The notes: a model not told the origin generated them from the letters alone. A stretch of DNA of 64,000 bases from Paenibacillus cymbidii (GCF_004764705.1 NZ_SHLX01000011.1:124001-188000), one strand, 5' to 3'. Shown: positions 8,446-15,765, counted from the first letter of the stretch. Numbers and translations: made by a program.

Positions 8446-9243
8446 ATGAATTCCAGTTCCTCCGCCGGCCGACGGAAGCTGCTGCCGCTGGCCGCGCTGC
8501 TGCTGTGCCTGGCGCTCGTCACCGTGCCGGCGGCGACGGCGGCCGCCTTCGGACAAGGCGCAAGCGGCAGCGACGTGTACGCCGTGCAAGGCATGTTGAA
8601 GTCGCTCGGTTATTTCAACGGCACGATTACCGGCTACTACGGCACCCAGACGGCGGCCGCGGTCAAGAAATTCCAGGCCCGCTACGGCTTGCCCAAAACC
8701 GGCGCCGTCGACAACAAAACGCTTGAATCGATCCTGTGGGCTTACGCCAACATGAAGCTTCCGAAGCAGCCCGCACCGAAGCCGACTCCCGTCCCTGCTC
8801 CGGCCCCGACGCCGACGCCAGTGCCGGTTCCGGAGCCGTCGGCTCCGCCGCAGAACGGACTGAGCGCCGAAGAACAGCAGATGGTCGATCTCGTCAACGC
8901 CGCCCGCGAATCGGCCGGGTTGCCGCTGTTGACCGTCAATGGGGCGCTGGCGAATGTCGCCCGTACGAAAAGCAAGGACATGGCCGACAACGGCTACTTC
9001 TCGCACCAGTCGCCGACTTATGGCTCGCCGTTCGACATGATGAAGCAGTTCGGCATCACCTACCGCACCGCGGGCGAAAATATCGCCTGCAACCAGTCGG
9101 TTGAAGCTGCCCACCAGGCGCTGATGAATTCCGAAGGGCATCGCGCCAACATTTTGAGCAGCGAATTTACCGAGATCGGCATCGGGATCGTAAACGGCGG
9201 CACGTGCGGCAAAATGTTCACGCAGCAGTTCATCGGCCAGTAG
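8446..9243 (+). CDS. Secreted peptidoglycan-binding and CAP/SCP domain protein (YkwD-like)
   Basis: 265 aa with GAAGGAG 8 bp before the ATG. Order: signal peptide (cleavage near residue 33 after TAAA), a PG_binding_1 domain (ASGSDVYAVQGMLKSLGYF to TGAVDNKT), a proline-rich linker (KPTPVPAPAPTPTPVP) and a C-terminal CAP domain with VNAARESAGLPLL, FSHQSPTYGSPFDM, AGENIACNQS and NSEGHRANIL. Such proteins are secreted or spore-associated in Bacilli. An in-frame upstream ATG at 8362 lies in the terminator and was not used. Confidence 0.9.
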   Translation: MNSSSSAGRRKLLPLAALLLCLALVTVPAATAAAFGQGASGSDVYAVQGMLKSLGYFNGTITGYYGTQTAAAVKKFQARYGLPKTGAVDNKTLESILWAYANMKLPKQPAPKPTPVPAPAPTPTPVPVPEPSAPPQNGLSAEEQQMVDLVNAARESAGLPLLTVNGALANVARTKSKDMADNGYFSHQSPTYGSPFDMMKQFGITYRTAGENIACNQSVEAAHQALMNSEGHRANILSSEFTEIGIGIVNGGTCGKMFTQQFIGQ

Positions 9244-9283
9244 TAGGCGAAATTTCGAGTCGAAGAAAGGTGGAGCAAGCGGT

Positions 9284-9925
9284 ATGAAAACATCTTCTAC
9301 GTCTTTAGCCGCGGCGGCGTTCGTCCTGCTCGTTCTGGCGCTGCCCGTTGCGGGCTGCGGCAAGGAGCGCGCGAACGGCGCGACGGAAATCGGCAGCGAT
9401 CATGTGCGCCAGATGCGCAACGACATGCCGCCCGGCGGCTACGTGGCGCTTTCGACGCCGAACGGCATTTTGCCGGACAGCGCCTCGCCTTCCACCGCGA
9501 CGGCGAACCCCATGGGCTCTGTCGTCGGAAGCATTGATAACAACCGCCGTTTGGCGGATGCGATTGTGGCGATGGGCGGCGTTAGCGCGGCCACCGTGCT
9601 GACGATGGGCAACAACGCTTACGTCGCGGTCATTCTGACCCATCAGGGGCGGTCCGGCGATGGCGCGATGCAGCCGGCCGAAGCCGGCGACGCGCAAAAA
9701 AACGACATCGCCAAAACCATCCGCCAGCACGACCCGTCCATCAAGGACGTATACGTTTCCGCGAATCCGGATGTCGTACGGCGCATCCAGGACGTGTCGA
9801 CAGCCGTCGGCAGCGGACGTCCGATCGCCGGTTTGATCGAGCAGCTGTCGACTGCCGTCAGCCGCATCGTACCGATGCGCGCCGGAGCGGTCAACCCGCT
9901 GCCGCCGGGACAAGCCGTCAAATAA
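9284..9925 (+). CDS. YhcN/YlaJ-family sporulation lipoprotein
   Basis: 213 aa. The lipobox PVAGC (Cys25) ends the signal peptide. The conserved part has NNRRLADAIVAMGGV, NNAYVAVIL and a C-terminal IAKTIRQHDPSIKDVYVSANPDVVRRI, as in the YhcN/YlaJ family found in spore formers, where members sit in forespore membranes. A bidirectional terminator follows. Confidence 0.85.
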   Translation: MKTSSTSLAAAAFVLLVLALPVAGCGKERANGATEIGSDHVRQMRNDMPPGGYVALSTPNGILPDSASPSTATANPMGSVVGSIDNNRRLADAIVAMGGVSAATVLTMGNNAYVAVILTHQGRSGDGAMQPAEAGDAQKNDIAKTIRQHDPSIKDVYVSANPDVVRRIQDVSTAVGSGRPIAGLIEQLSTAVSRIVPMRAGAVNPLPPGQAVK

Positions 9926-9931
9926 AAAAAG

Positions 9932-9977
9932 CGCTGCCCGTTCCGGTACTTGAAGCCGGCGGGCAGCGGTTTTTTTT
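9932..9977. terminator. Bidirectional intrinsic terminator between convergent genes
   Basis: CGCTGCCC (9932-9939) pairs with GGGCAGCG (9961-9968). T8 follows on the plus strand, and an A-run (T-run on minus) lies on the other side. It serves both the YhcN-like gene and the convergent lipoprotein gene. Confidence 0.85.
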
Positions 9978-9987
9978 GGACAACGGC

Positions 9988-10707
9988 TTAATTGATCCGG
10001 AACGTATTCGCTATATTGGCGAATTGATCGACGTATTTATGAGGGTCAGCCGTGGTTGCGGTATAGGTTATGGAATAAGCTTTGCCGTTGTTGATGACAA
10101 TGGCTTGGCGCCAGAACAGACTGCTCTGGCCTTGGACTCCTGTATAGTCCAGCAATCCGGTAACATAATGGCCTTCATCGGTAAGCGTATCTTCGTCCTG
10201 CAGCTTGAAATTGGTGATGACTTTGGCCAGATTTTGTTTGGATATGTCCATATACTGCTTCAAATCAATCGCCTGGCCCTTCAAATCCTCGACAACCAAA
10301 GTGACGTTCTCTTGAAACGTATCCGTCTTTCCATCGAGCGGCGAAAGGGCCGCCATCGCAACGCCGGGCACGTCGGTGCGCAGGGTCCAATCTTTCGGAT
10401 ACTGCAGGCTGATATTATTTTCGGGATCGCCAAAATTAACATAACCTGGAACAGGGGAAGCGGCGGGCACTTTACCCGAAGAGCTTGCCGAAGCGGAAGG
10501 ACTCGGGGCAGCGCTAGTCGCAGCTGCGGCTTTGGGACTTGCGCTTGGGGCAGGCGAAGGACTGGGACTCGGACTGACGCTGGCAGAAGCCGAAACGGAC
10601 GGAGCCGCAGCTTCTTTATTCGATGAACTGCTGCAAGCGCCCAATACAAGAGCCAGGCCCAAAGGGAATATTAGACTTGCGTAACGCCGTTTTAATTTCG
10701 TGTTCAA
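9988..10707 (-). CDS. Lipoprotein with PsbP/DUF1795-like domain
   Basis: 239 aa, TTG start with GGGGG 8 bp upstream. Signal peptide with lipobox VLGAC (Cys25), then a long Ala/Ser/Pro linker to about residue 85, then a PsbP-like fold: NNISLQYPKDWTL, LQDEDTLTDEGHYV, SSLFWRQAIVINNGKAYSITYTA and YVDQFANIANTFRI. Function is unknown; anchored on the outer face of the membrane. Confidence 0.8.
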   Translation of the reverse strand: MNTKLKRRYASLIFPLGLALVLGACSSSSNKEAAAPSVSASASVSPSPSPSPAPSASPKAAAATSAAPSPSASASSSGKVPAASPVPGYVNFGDPENNISLQYPKDWTLRTDVPGVAMAALSPLDGKTDTFQENVTLVVEDLKGQAIDLKQYMDISKQNLAKVITNFKLQDEDTLTDEGHYVTGLLDYTGVQGQSSLFWRQAIVINNGKAYSITYTATTADPHKYVDQFANIANTFRIN

Positions 10708-10739
10708 TTTTTAACCCCCTTAATCGTATGACAACCAAA

Positions 10740-10768
10740 ATATTCCTACAATCTCATCCGGTTGTCAA
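10740..10768 (-). promoter_or_regulatory. Sigma-A promoter for the PsbP-like lipoprotein gene
   Basis: On the minus strand TTGACA (10768-10763) and GAATAT (10745-10740) are 17 bp apart. A 7-bp inverted repeat GACAACC/GGTTGTC (10730-10736 and 10760-10766) overlaps the promoter and could be an operator. Confidence 0.6.
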
Positions 10769-10920
10769 CTCTTTTTTGGCGCCTGCAAACCGCGGCCAAA
10801 TCGCAGTTGCCCATTTTTCCCGTCGAAAGCACAAACGGCCTTGGCCCTTCATACTATGAATTTGACTGTATCCCTTTACCTTGTAACTAACATCAATCCC
10901 AAGCAAGGAGGGGTGACACT

Positions 10921-11097
10921 TTGAAGGGCAGCGACCACAAAAGCAAATTTTTGTTGACGCATCGGGAACGCGAAGTATTTGAGCTTCTGGTGCAGGATAA
11001 GACAACCAAGGATATCGCGCAGCAACTGTTTATCAGTGAAAAAACGGTGCGCAATCACATATCCAATGTCATATGTTTTGAAACACACAATACATAA
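10921..11097 (+). pseudogene. gerE: gerE, 5' part only, interrupted by the prophage
   Basis: TTG start with AAGGAGGGG upstream. Codons 1-50 match GerE, the late mother-cell sporulation regulator: KFLLTHREREVFELLVQDKT, then FISEKTVRNHISNV. After Val50 the frame runs eight unrelated residues to a stop at 11095. The last part of the HTH domain and the C-terminal helix (about 24 residues in Bacillus GerE) are absent from the window. The break is inside the coding sequence and phage-type genes start just to its right, so the gene is split by the element. Confidence 0.9.
11056..11075. other. Probable left attachment junction (attL) inside gerE
   Basis: GerE similarity ends at ATCTCCAATGTC-type codons (here ATATCCAATGTC, 11059-11070). 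CATAT and ATATG flank an 8-bp centre (11058-11075), as expected for a short site-specific recombination core. The exact crossover cannot be fixed without the other junction. Confidence 0.6.
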
Positions 11098-11110
11098 ACC
11101 CAATAAAAAC

Positions 11111-11140
11111 AAAGCTCCGCGGCTCAATGCCCGGAGCTTT
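11111..11140. terminator. Bidirectional terminator at the prophage left end
   Basis: AAAGCTCCG (11111-11119) pairs with CGGAGCTTT (11132-11140). On the minus strand the stem is followed by GTTTTTATTG. The stop codon of the HTH fragment (11124-11126) lies in the loop. It would insulate gerE from prophage transcription and the reverse. Confidence 0.8.
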
Positions 11141-11282
11141 TGTTATCTTCGACGTATTCGATTAACTCGCCGATATCTCTCAACTCCAGCGCGGCCATAA
11201 TCTTGTTCAAGTTCTCCGGCGACCATGCTTTGCTTACGTTATTCTCCATATCCAGTACCGTAGGGTATCGTATGCCCGTCAT
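11124..11282 (-). pseudogene. C-terminal half of an HTH_26-type DNA-binding domain
   Basis: 52 codons from ATG at 11282 read MTGIRYPTVLDMENN, then LNKIMAALELRDIGELIEYVED. This is the recognition helix and tail of a small Cro/CI-type domain. The missing first half (RLKLDKLLFDKRMSANQL) is the end of the gene directly upstream in the same frame; only one TAA codon (11288-11286) and one AAA codon separate them. It is therefore probably the end of one gene cut by a nonsense change, although internal initiation is possible. Confidence 0.65.
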
Positions 11283-11285
11283 TTT

Positions 11286-11657
11286 TTAGAGCTGGTTTGC
11301 GCTCATACGCTTATCAAAAAGCAGTTTGTCCAGCTTCAGTCTTATTCCAGTTACCATACCGCTACGCGATCCTTTGCTATTAGTACGTTGGTATTGTTGT
11401 GGTTCTTGATGAAAAGCTTCGACGGCTGTACTAAAAGGAACGTCAAACCATTCTCCGACAGCTCTGGAAGAAGCAAACTTTTCATGCAGTGCTTTTTCGG
11501 TTTCTTTATAATATTCCCGCTGATCGGAAATGAATCTCTTGGTAGTAACGCTTCCAGATTGAGTTTCAATCATCCGTATTCGATCATCAGGATATATACT
11601 CGAACCAATTTTCACGCGGCCGAATTCGTTCTCGATAATGTAGACATAACCAGACAA
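11286..11657 (-). CDS. GIY-YIG/MUG113-type protein with truncated C-terminal HTH
   Basis: 123 aa, TTG start 6 nt after the stop of the upstream regulator. Residues 1-85 resemble the MUG113/T5orf172 branch of the GIY-YIG fold: YVYIIENEFGRVKIGSS and, later, EKALHEKFASSRAVGEWFDV. Residues about 100-123 (GIRLKLDKLLFDKRMSANQL) are the first helices of a Cro/CI-type domain that ends at an in-frame TAA. The intact form would be a GIY-YIG-HTH fusion, possibly a sequence-targeted nuclease or regulator. Confidence 0.65.
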   Translation of the reverse strand: MSGYVYIIENEFGRVKIGSSIYPDDRIRMIETQSGSVTTKRFISDQREYYKETEKALHEKFASSRAVGEWFDVPFSTAVEAFHQEPQQYQRTNSKGSRSGMVTGIRLKLDKLLFDKRMSANQL

Positions 11658-11663
11658 CTAAAT

Positions 11664-11885
11664 TCAGCCCCTTTTTACTTTGGATTGGGTTATGTGTTCC
11701 ATAATATCATTCGGCTGCACCCCAAAATGTGTGCAAAGTTTATCAATTACCTCGAGTGATACATTTTCCCCCTTTTCAAACTTAGCCAGTGTCGACGGTC
11801 CAATTCCGATTGCTTCGCGCAGATCGGTTTTTTTCATATCTCGTTCGAGTAGAAGTCTGAATAGTGGCTTATACGAGAATGGCAT
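11664..11885 (-). CDS. Small Cro/CI-type (HTH_26) regulator
   Basis: 73 aa. ATG 11885 is preferred over ATG 11891 because AAGGAG then sits about 8 nt upstream. The protein is one helix-turn-helix domain: FRLLLERDMKKTDLREAIGIGPSTLAKFEKGE and IDKLCTHFGVQPNDIMEH. It reads away from a divergent promoter pair with operator-like repeats, so it is likely the regulator of that switch. This is separate from the LexA-like repressor at 39.3 kb. Confidence 0.85.
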   Translation of the reverse strand: MPFSYKPLFRLLLERDMKKTDLREAIGIGPSTLAKFEKGENVSLEVIDKLCTHFGVQPNDIMEHITQSKVKRG

Positions 11886-11916
11886 GTACATTCTCCTTTC
11901 AATATCGTATGTACAT

Positions 11917-11945
11917 ATAATAGAAAATAAAATACAGAAAGTCAA
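11917..11945 (-). promoter_or_regulatory. Minus-strand sigma-A promoter of the HTH regulator
   Basis: TTGACT (11945-11940) and TATTAT (11922-11917) with a 17-bp spacer, reading toward the HTH gene. The -35 box lies in the first operator half-site. Confidence 0.8.
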
Positions 11946-12000
11946 ATAATTTGTTTGACATTCTGTATCGTAAATGGTATATTAAATACAGGAAGTGAAA
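11932..12000. promoter_or_regulatory. Operator cluster with three 15-bp half-sites
   Basis: ATACAGAAAGTCAAA (11932-11946), its inverted copy TTTGACATTCTGTAT (11954-11968, one mismatch) and ATACAGGAAGTGAAA (11986-12000, two mismatches). The first two flank the divergent -35 boxes as a palindrome; the third lies near the start point of the rightward transcript. Confidence 0.75.
11955..11983 (+). promoter_or_regulatory. Plus-strand sigma-A promoter of the rightward early genes
   Basis: TTGACA (11955-11960) and TATATT (11978-11983) with an exact 17-bp spacer. It is the start of the small-gene series at 12.0-14.0 kb. Confidence 0.85.
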
Positions 12001-12030
12001 CATGAGCTTCCGAAAGGGGTGAAAGAGAAG

Positions 12031-12240
12031 ATGGAGAAGTTGGTGATGGCAGCCTTCGACAAGTTGCAAAAACGCGAACACCTCCTGCGAGTGGCCCGCG
12101 AACAGATGGCGCTGGGACGGATCACTCGGGAGGAGTTCAAGGGACGTGAAGCGCGAATTCTTGAGGAGTACGCGCTCACGGTGTCCGAACAGCGGGCGTA
12201 CGACCTGTACCTCCGCATGATCGGCAAACGTCGCAAGTGA
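12031..12240 (+). CDS. Small hypothetical phage protein, 69 aa
   Basis: ATG 12031 is chosen because AAAGGGGTG lies about 10 nt upstream and an earlier in-frame GTG (11995) would fall at the promoter start point. The protein is charged and helical, with VAREQMALGRITREEFKGREARIL. First gene behind the early promoter; family not recognised. Confidence 0.6.
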   Translation: MEKLVMAAFDKLQKREHLLRVAREQMALGRITREEFKGREARILEEYALTVSEQRAYDLYLRMIGKRRK

Positions 12241-12246
12241 ATTGCT

Positions 12247-12269
12247 GGAGGGAGTTAGCCGCTCCCTCC
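12247..12269. other. Intergenic hairpin without T-run
   Basis: GGAGGGAG (12247-12254) pairs with CTCCCTCC (12262-12269) across a 7-nt loop. No U-tract follows, so it is more likely an mRNA processing or stability element than a terminator. Confidence 0.5.
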
Positions 12270-12302
12270 TCCCAATCTTAACATAAATGGAGTGTGACCG
12301 CC

Positions 12303-12479
12303 ATGAGCGGATTGAAGGGACTTAGGCACCTGGACTATGCCGTGTATGGGAACCTGATCGTACCGCTGCTCATGTTTGACGCTGGCGTGATGATCGCCGT
12401 TTACGAAGATAGTGATGCTGGGAAGTGCACGATGATAAGTGTGCCGAGAAAATGCCGGCGGGCGAACGCTGGGAGGTAA
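12303..12479 (+). CDS. Small hypothetical protein, 58 aa
   Basis: ATG 12303 with GGAG about 10 nt upstream. A hydrophobic stretch (LIVPLLMFDAGVMIAVY) could be a membrane segment. Its stop overlaps the ribosome site of the next gene, which fits translational coupling. Not recognised. Confidence 0.4.
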   Translation: MSGLKGLRHLDYAVYGNLIVPLLMFDAGVMIAVYEDSDAGKCTMISVPRKCRRANAGR

Positions 12480-12484
12480 TGGGG

Positions 12485-12649
12485 ATGCAAAAAGGCGACA
12501 AGGTTCGTATTCATGGTGATTCCGTGATGCACGGAGACAACGGAGAAGTTGTTGAAGTATTAGACGGTTTTATTCGCGTCAGATTCGTCAATTGGTCTGG
12601 ATCGTTCGTGGTTAAAATTTATGAGGGTTACGTCCGGGCGGATTACTAA
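12485..12649 (+). CDS. Small KOW/SH3-like protein, 54 aa
   Basis: ATG 12485 lies 8 nt after GGGAGG. The sequence KGDKVRIHGDSVMHGDNGEVVEV and IRVRFVNWSGSF has the alternating pattern of small SH3/KOW barrels that bind nucleic acid. The role is unknown. Confidence 0.55.
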   Translation: MQKGDKVRIHGDSVMHGDNGEVVEVLDGFIRVRFVNWSGSFVVKIYEGYVRADY

Positions 12650-12653
12650 TCAC

Positions 12654-12671
12654 GGGAGCCTAACGGCTCCC
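12654..12671. other. Intergenic hairpin
   Basis: GGGAGCC, loop TAAC, GGCTCCC, directly before the ribosome site of the next gene. No T-run follows. Confidence 0.5.
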
Positions 12672-12689
12672 CAAGGAGGGTATAGAGGT

Positions 12690-12998
12690 ATGATGGTGGA
12701 ACGAAAATGCGAAAAGTGCGGCAAGATCGAGAATGATGACGTGACGATTGAACGGATTACGGTTATGGCGGCGGGGTATCCGATCGGCGAACATGACTTG
12801 TGTCATGAGTGCATTGATATTCCGGAAAAGTTCGGAGACGTCACATTCGACGTTCTGGCCGAATGGATCGCGGAAGGAATATACGACGGCCGCCGGTTCA
12901 AACTCAAAGCAAACAACGACGGCGCAACGGTGGATGGTGATTTTACGGATGAGGAACGATTGTTCATCGCCACGCAATGGGAAATGCAAACCGCCTGA
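12690..12998 (+). CDS. Zinc-ribbon hypothetical protein, 102 aa
   Basis: AAGGAGGG is 9 nt before ATG 12690. Two Cys pairs, CEKCGK near the N-terminus and LCHECID near residue 39, form a likely zinc ribbon. Family not recognised. Confidence 0.6.
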   Translation: MMVERKCEKCGKIENDDVTIERITVMAAGYPIGEHDLCHECIDIPEKFGDVTFDVLAEWIAEGIYDGRRFKLKANNDGATVDGDFTDEERLFIATQWEMQTA

Positions 12999-13163
12999 TG
13001 ATGGCCGGAGGGACACCGGCCGAAACGCCGAGAGGCGTCGCGGATATCCGCTTCGAGGGAACTGCGCACGTTCCCGTTTACATAGATGCTCTTTGAAAAC
13101 CCAATACTTCCCGCCACTGGATGGCTACCACAGGCGTTATAATCGCCTTAGAGGTGGATTTAT

Positions 13164-14012
13164 ATGTTCATTCCCCCAATGCTGCTCCAAACGGCGCCTG
13201 AGCCGTTCAGTGACCCTGGATACATCTTCGAGCCCAAGATAGATGGGCATAGGCTTATACTCGCCCATATCAATGGCCAGACGCGGCTATATACGCGGCA
13301 CCGGACTGACTGCACGCGGCAGTACCCGGAGATCGCGGCGTTTACGCATCCGGCCGATATCATTCTCGACGGCGAGGTCGCTTGTGCGGATCCTGTGACC
13401 GGCGCTGTTGATTTTGAGTTGGTAATGGAGCGTTTTTCGGCTCGGAAGGAATTAAAGGTGAAGCAGCTTGCCACGACGCTGCCGGCCAACTTCGTTGCGT
13501 TTGACGTCCTTCGGCTCGGCGATCGGGACACGCGAGTTCTCCCGCTGCTCGAGCGTAAACGGATCCTGAATGAGCTGGACCTGTCTGCGTGTCCGGCTAT
13601 CGGTAAAATCCCAGTCATCGACGGCGCCGGCGAAGCGTTATATGACCAGGTGAGGTCGCTGAAGCTGGAGGGGATGGTCGCCAAGCGGAAGGATAGCGTC
13701 TACGTTGGCAACCGGTCGGCTGCGTGGTTGAAGGTTATAAACTGGACGTACGTCGACGTGTTCTTGACCGGGTACCGCAAGAATGAATTCGGCTGGCTCA
13801 CGTCTCACGAAGGGCGACCGGCGGGCGTGATCGAGTTGGGAGTGACGCCAAAGCAAAAATCCGCGTTTTACGCCGCGGCGAAAGAACTTGTCGTTGCTGA
13901 GGATCGGGAGCACGTTTATCTACGGCCGGCGATCCGTGCGAGGGTTAAAATCCGGAACTGGACACAGCGCGGTATGCTGCGGTCACCTTCGTTCGTGGGT
14001 TTCATCTCATAA
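13164..14012 (+). CDS. ATP-dependent DNA ligase (phage YoqV/LigB type)
   Basis: 282 aa. Motif I with the AMP-accepting lysine is EPKIDGHRL (Lys25 region), followed by LDGEVAC (motif III), KLEGMVAKRKD (motif IV) and AAWLKVINW (motif V), then an OB-fold C-terminus with YLRPAIRARVKI. This is the minimal adenylation plus OB-fold form found in phages such as SPbeta. It seals nicks in phage replication or repair. Confidence 0.9.
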   Translation: MFIPPMLLQTAPEPFSDPGYIFEPKIDGHRLILAHINGQTRLYTRHRTDCTRQYPEIAAFTHPADIILDGEVACADPVTGAVDFELVMERFSARKELKVKQLATTLPANFVAFDVLRLGDRDTRVLPLLERKRILNELDLSACPAIGKIPVIDGAGEALYDQVRSLKLEGMVAKRKDSVYVGNRSAAWLKVINWTYVDVFLTGYRKNEFGWLTSHEGRPAGVIELGVTPKQKSAFYAAAKELVVAEDREHVYLRPAIRARVKIRNWTQRGMLRSPSFVGFIS

Positions 14013-14300
14013 TCTGATATAAACGCCGAAATTTTGTCACCAGACAGCACACTATATATGAGAGGCAAAAACAACAAGGAGACGCCGCAAGGGCAACGAT
14101 GCCCTGACCATTATGCCGCCGCTATGCGCGCAGCCGCGGCAAACCATTTTCGCGGTGATTCGTCTTTGCTGTTCGTCTCCGTGGGACAACTTTTTCACGG
14201 TTAGTAGCGTCCGCCGAGCGAGGGAGCGCAGCTATCTCCAAAACCGTGGCATATGTGCAATGCTCAATATGTTGTATGAGGCGGCGATTGAGCGAATCAA

Positions 14301-14337
14301 GGAGCAGGGGCGAACGAGAGCGCCTTTGCTCCTTTTT
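14301..14337 (+). terminator. Intrinsic terminator
   Basis: GGAGCAGGGGCG (14301-14312) pairs with CGCCTTTGCTCC (14321-14332) with two G-U pairs, 8-nt loop, then TTTTT. It would end the ligase transcript or a short RNA started in the gap. Confidence 0.75.
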
Positions 14338-14343
14338 ATCATG

Positions 14344-14406
14344 GCGGGTAATTGGATGCTGCGGCACGAAGGGCTACTGGCCCGGGTTCGATTCCCGGCT
14401 CCCGCG
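14344..14406 (+). other. tRNA-like 3' half (T-arm and acceptor strand)
   Basis: CCGGG-TTCGATT-CCCGG (14382-14398) is a perfect T-arm followed by CTCCCGC, whose last five bases pair with GCGGG at 14344-14348. The 31 bases between are too few for D and anticodon arms, so this is not a functional tRNA. It may be a decayed tRNA or a T-arm mimic. Confidence 0.45.
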
Positions 14407-14424
14407 ATAAAGGTGGTGGTATCC

Positions 14425-14613
14425 TTGTTGAAGGACAAACACTATGACGAGAAGAAAAAAATGCTGCGGCACCAGCATTGGTGCAAAGAGAGCAAAGACA
14501 ATCGCAAGCTGTGGAACCGGATGCATCGCACGGCCGTCCGAAATGCGATGAGCAACGGCAATTATGAGAATGTGCCTCAATACAAGGCGAGCGGTGGCAT
14601 CCTGACTTGGTAA
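14425..14613 (+). CDS. Small hypothetical phage protein, 62 aa
   Basis: TTG 14425 with AAAGGTGG 8 nt upstream. The product is basic and rich in His, Lys and Arg (MLRHQHWCKESKDNRKLWNRMH). The frame continues open upstream through the tRNA-like stretch, but that part looks noncoding. Not recognised. Confidence 0.5.
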   Translation: MLKDKHYDEKKKMLRHQHWCKESKDNRKLWNRMHRTAVRNAMSNGNYENVPQYKASGGILTW

Positions 14614-14719
14614 AGAAGCCATTCAGCGAACTGTGAATCTCTCAATTGCAGAACCCCCTAAAATTTACCTTAGAAATTGTAAAATATTATGGTGAATTAT
14701 CATGATCTCTTGAAGAGGC

Positions 14720-15550
14720 TTAGAAAACATCTGAAACATCAACCAAAGCTTTTATCATACTATCCATTTTGTTGTCAGCTTCGTAAATTACAAACAATAG
14801 AACTTTAAACAATATAGTTACGTTCTTTAAAAGTTCAGTATCGAGCTTGCTTTGCAATTTTACGTCACCATCATTAGGATGAATAGCACCATTGCCAATT
14901 TTGTTTATTAGCTCAAGGATTTTAGGGTTTAATTCATTCGCCCATTTCGGAGCAGTTCTTGCCATGATGGCATCGTTTAGTGCTTTGATTTTGGGGCCGA
15001 GCATTTTTTGTGTGAAATTTTGATTGAATAATATATGCTCAAGAGCGGCCCTGTACATTGCCATCGCAGCACTATTCGCACCTATCAAATGAGCTTTATT
15101 TGCTTGGTCTAAATAGTAGTAAACACTTTCGGGAGTATTCGGAGTCGAAAACCCTCCATATGTAGAAGATAGCACAACAAGAGATATCCCAGTAGGACCG
15201 TGATAAATCACTGAGTTAAACACACTGTCACATTGATTACAGGTATAATTCCATAAAGAAGGGGTCAATGCGGCAAAAACCTTCTTGGGAAAGATTTCAT
15301 CGAAGCTATCTGTTATACCTTTGTTAAGCAAATAGAGTCCCATTTGATCTAACGCTTCATTGTTAGTGGAAAGGTAGAGACTTGAAATAATCATCTTTCG
15401 AGTATCTCCGCACTTAGGACAATGCATATTGCCAGTTGGATTCTGGATGAGTTTAATCTTGGTCGCATGATAAACGGTTTGATGTGTGAATTGGCCAGAT
15501 GCTCTGAGGATAGAACTGAAAAATCCATCGATATTATCAATTGTTGTCAC
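14720..15550 (-). CDS. DUF4145-type cargo protein with zinc ribbon
   Basis: 276 aa from GTG 15550, chosen because AAGGAG lies 10 nt upstream. MHCPKCGDTRK and YTCNQCDS are two Cys pairs of a zinc ribbon. The C-terminal half carries the DUF4145 pattern AMYRAALEHILFNQNF, then KIGNGAIHPNDGDV. DUF4145 domains occur next to restriction and defence genes, but the function is not established. The gene is AT-rich, on the minus strand and isolated, all signs of a recently gained moron. Confidence 0.7.
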   Translation of the reverse strand: MTTIDNIDGFFSSILRASGQFTHQTVYHATKIKLIQNPTGNMHCPKCGDTRKMIISSLYLSTNNEALDQMGLYLLNKGITDSFDEIFPKKVFAALTPSLWNYTCNQCDSVFNSVIYHGPTGISLVVLSSTYGGFSTPNTPESVYYYLDQANKAHLIGANSAAMAMYRAALEHILFNQNFTQKMLGPKIKALNDAIMARTAPKWANELNPKILELINKIGNGAIHPNDGDVKLQSKLDTELLKNVTILFKVLLFVIYEADNKMDSMIKALVDVSDVF

Positions 15551-15765
15551 GTATAACCATCTCCTTAATTTTATTTCTTTCGACACAAAGTCTTTTTTTA
15601 CCTTCATTTTTTTATTTGAAATAAGGATCACTATCAACCACCCAAATAACCCTATGGACCTTATGAAACCATTGCATCGATAGCCTTTAGGATTGGTAAG
15701 GAAAGAGCCAATATCTCGGTTAGGTTCACTTGAAATAAATCGCTACAAAGGAAGTGGACAAAACA

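Larger units (their letters stand above)
14013..14424. other. 412-bp stretch without a convincing gene; possible structured RNA
   Basis: It holds hairpins (for example CCGTG at 14180-14184 with CACGG at 14196-14200), one intrinsic terminator (14301-14337) and a T-arm mimic (14344-14406). A 48-codon ORF at 14058-14204 has no ribosome site and is not supported. A promoter-like TTGTCA at 14036 with TATGAG 17 bp on is weak. Confidence 0.4.

Noticed and set aside
14058..14204. 48-codon ORF
   Set aside because: No ribosome site and no similarity; lies in a hairpin-rich stretch.
14344..14406. Functional tRNA gene
   Set aside because: T-arm is perfect but the rest is about 10 nt too short, and no anticodon or D arm can be formed.
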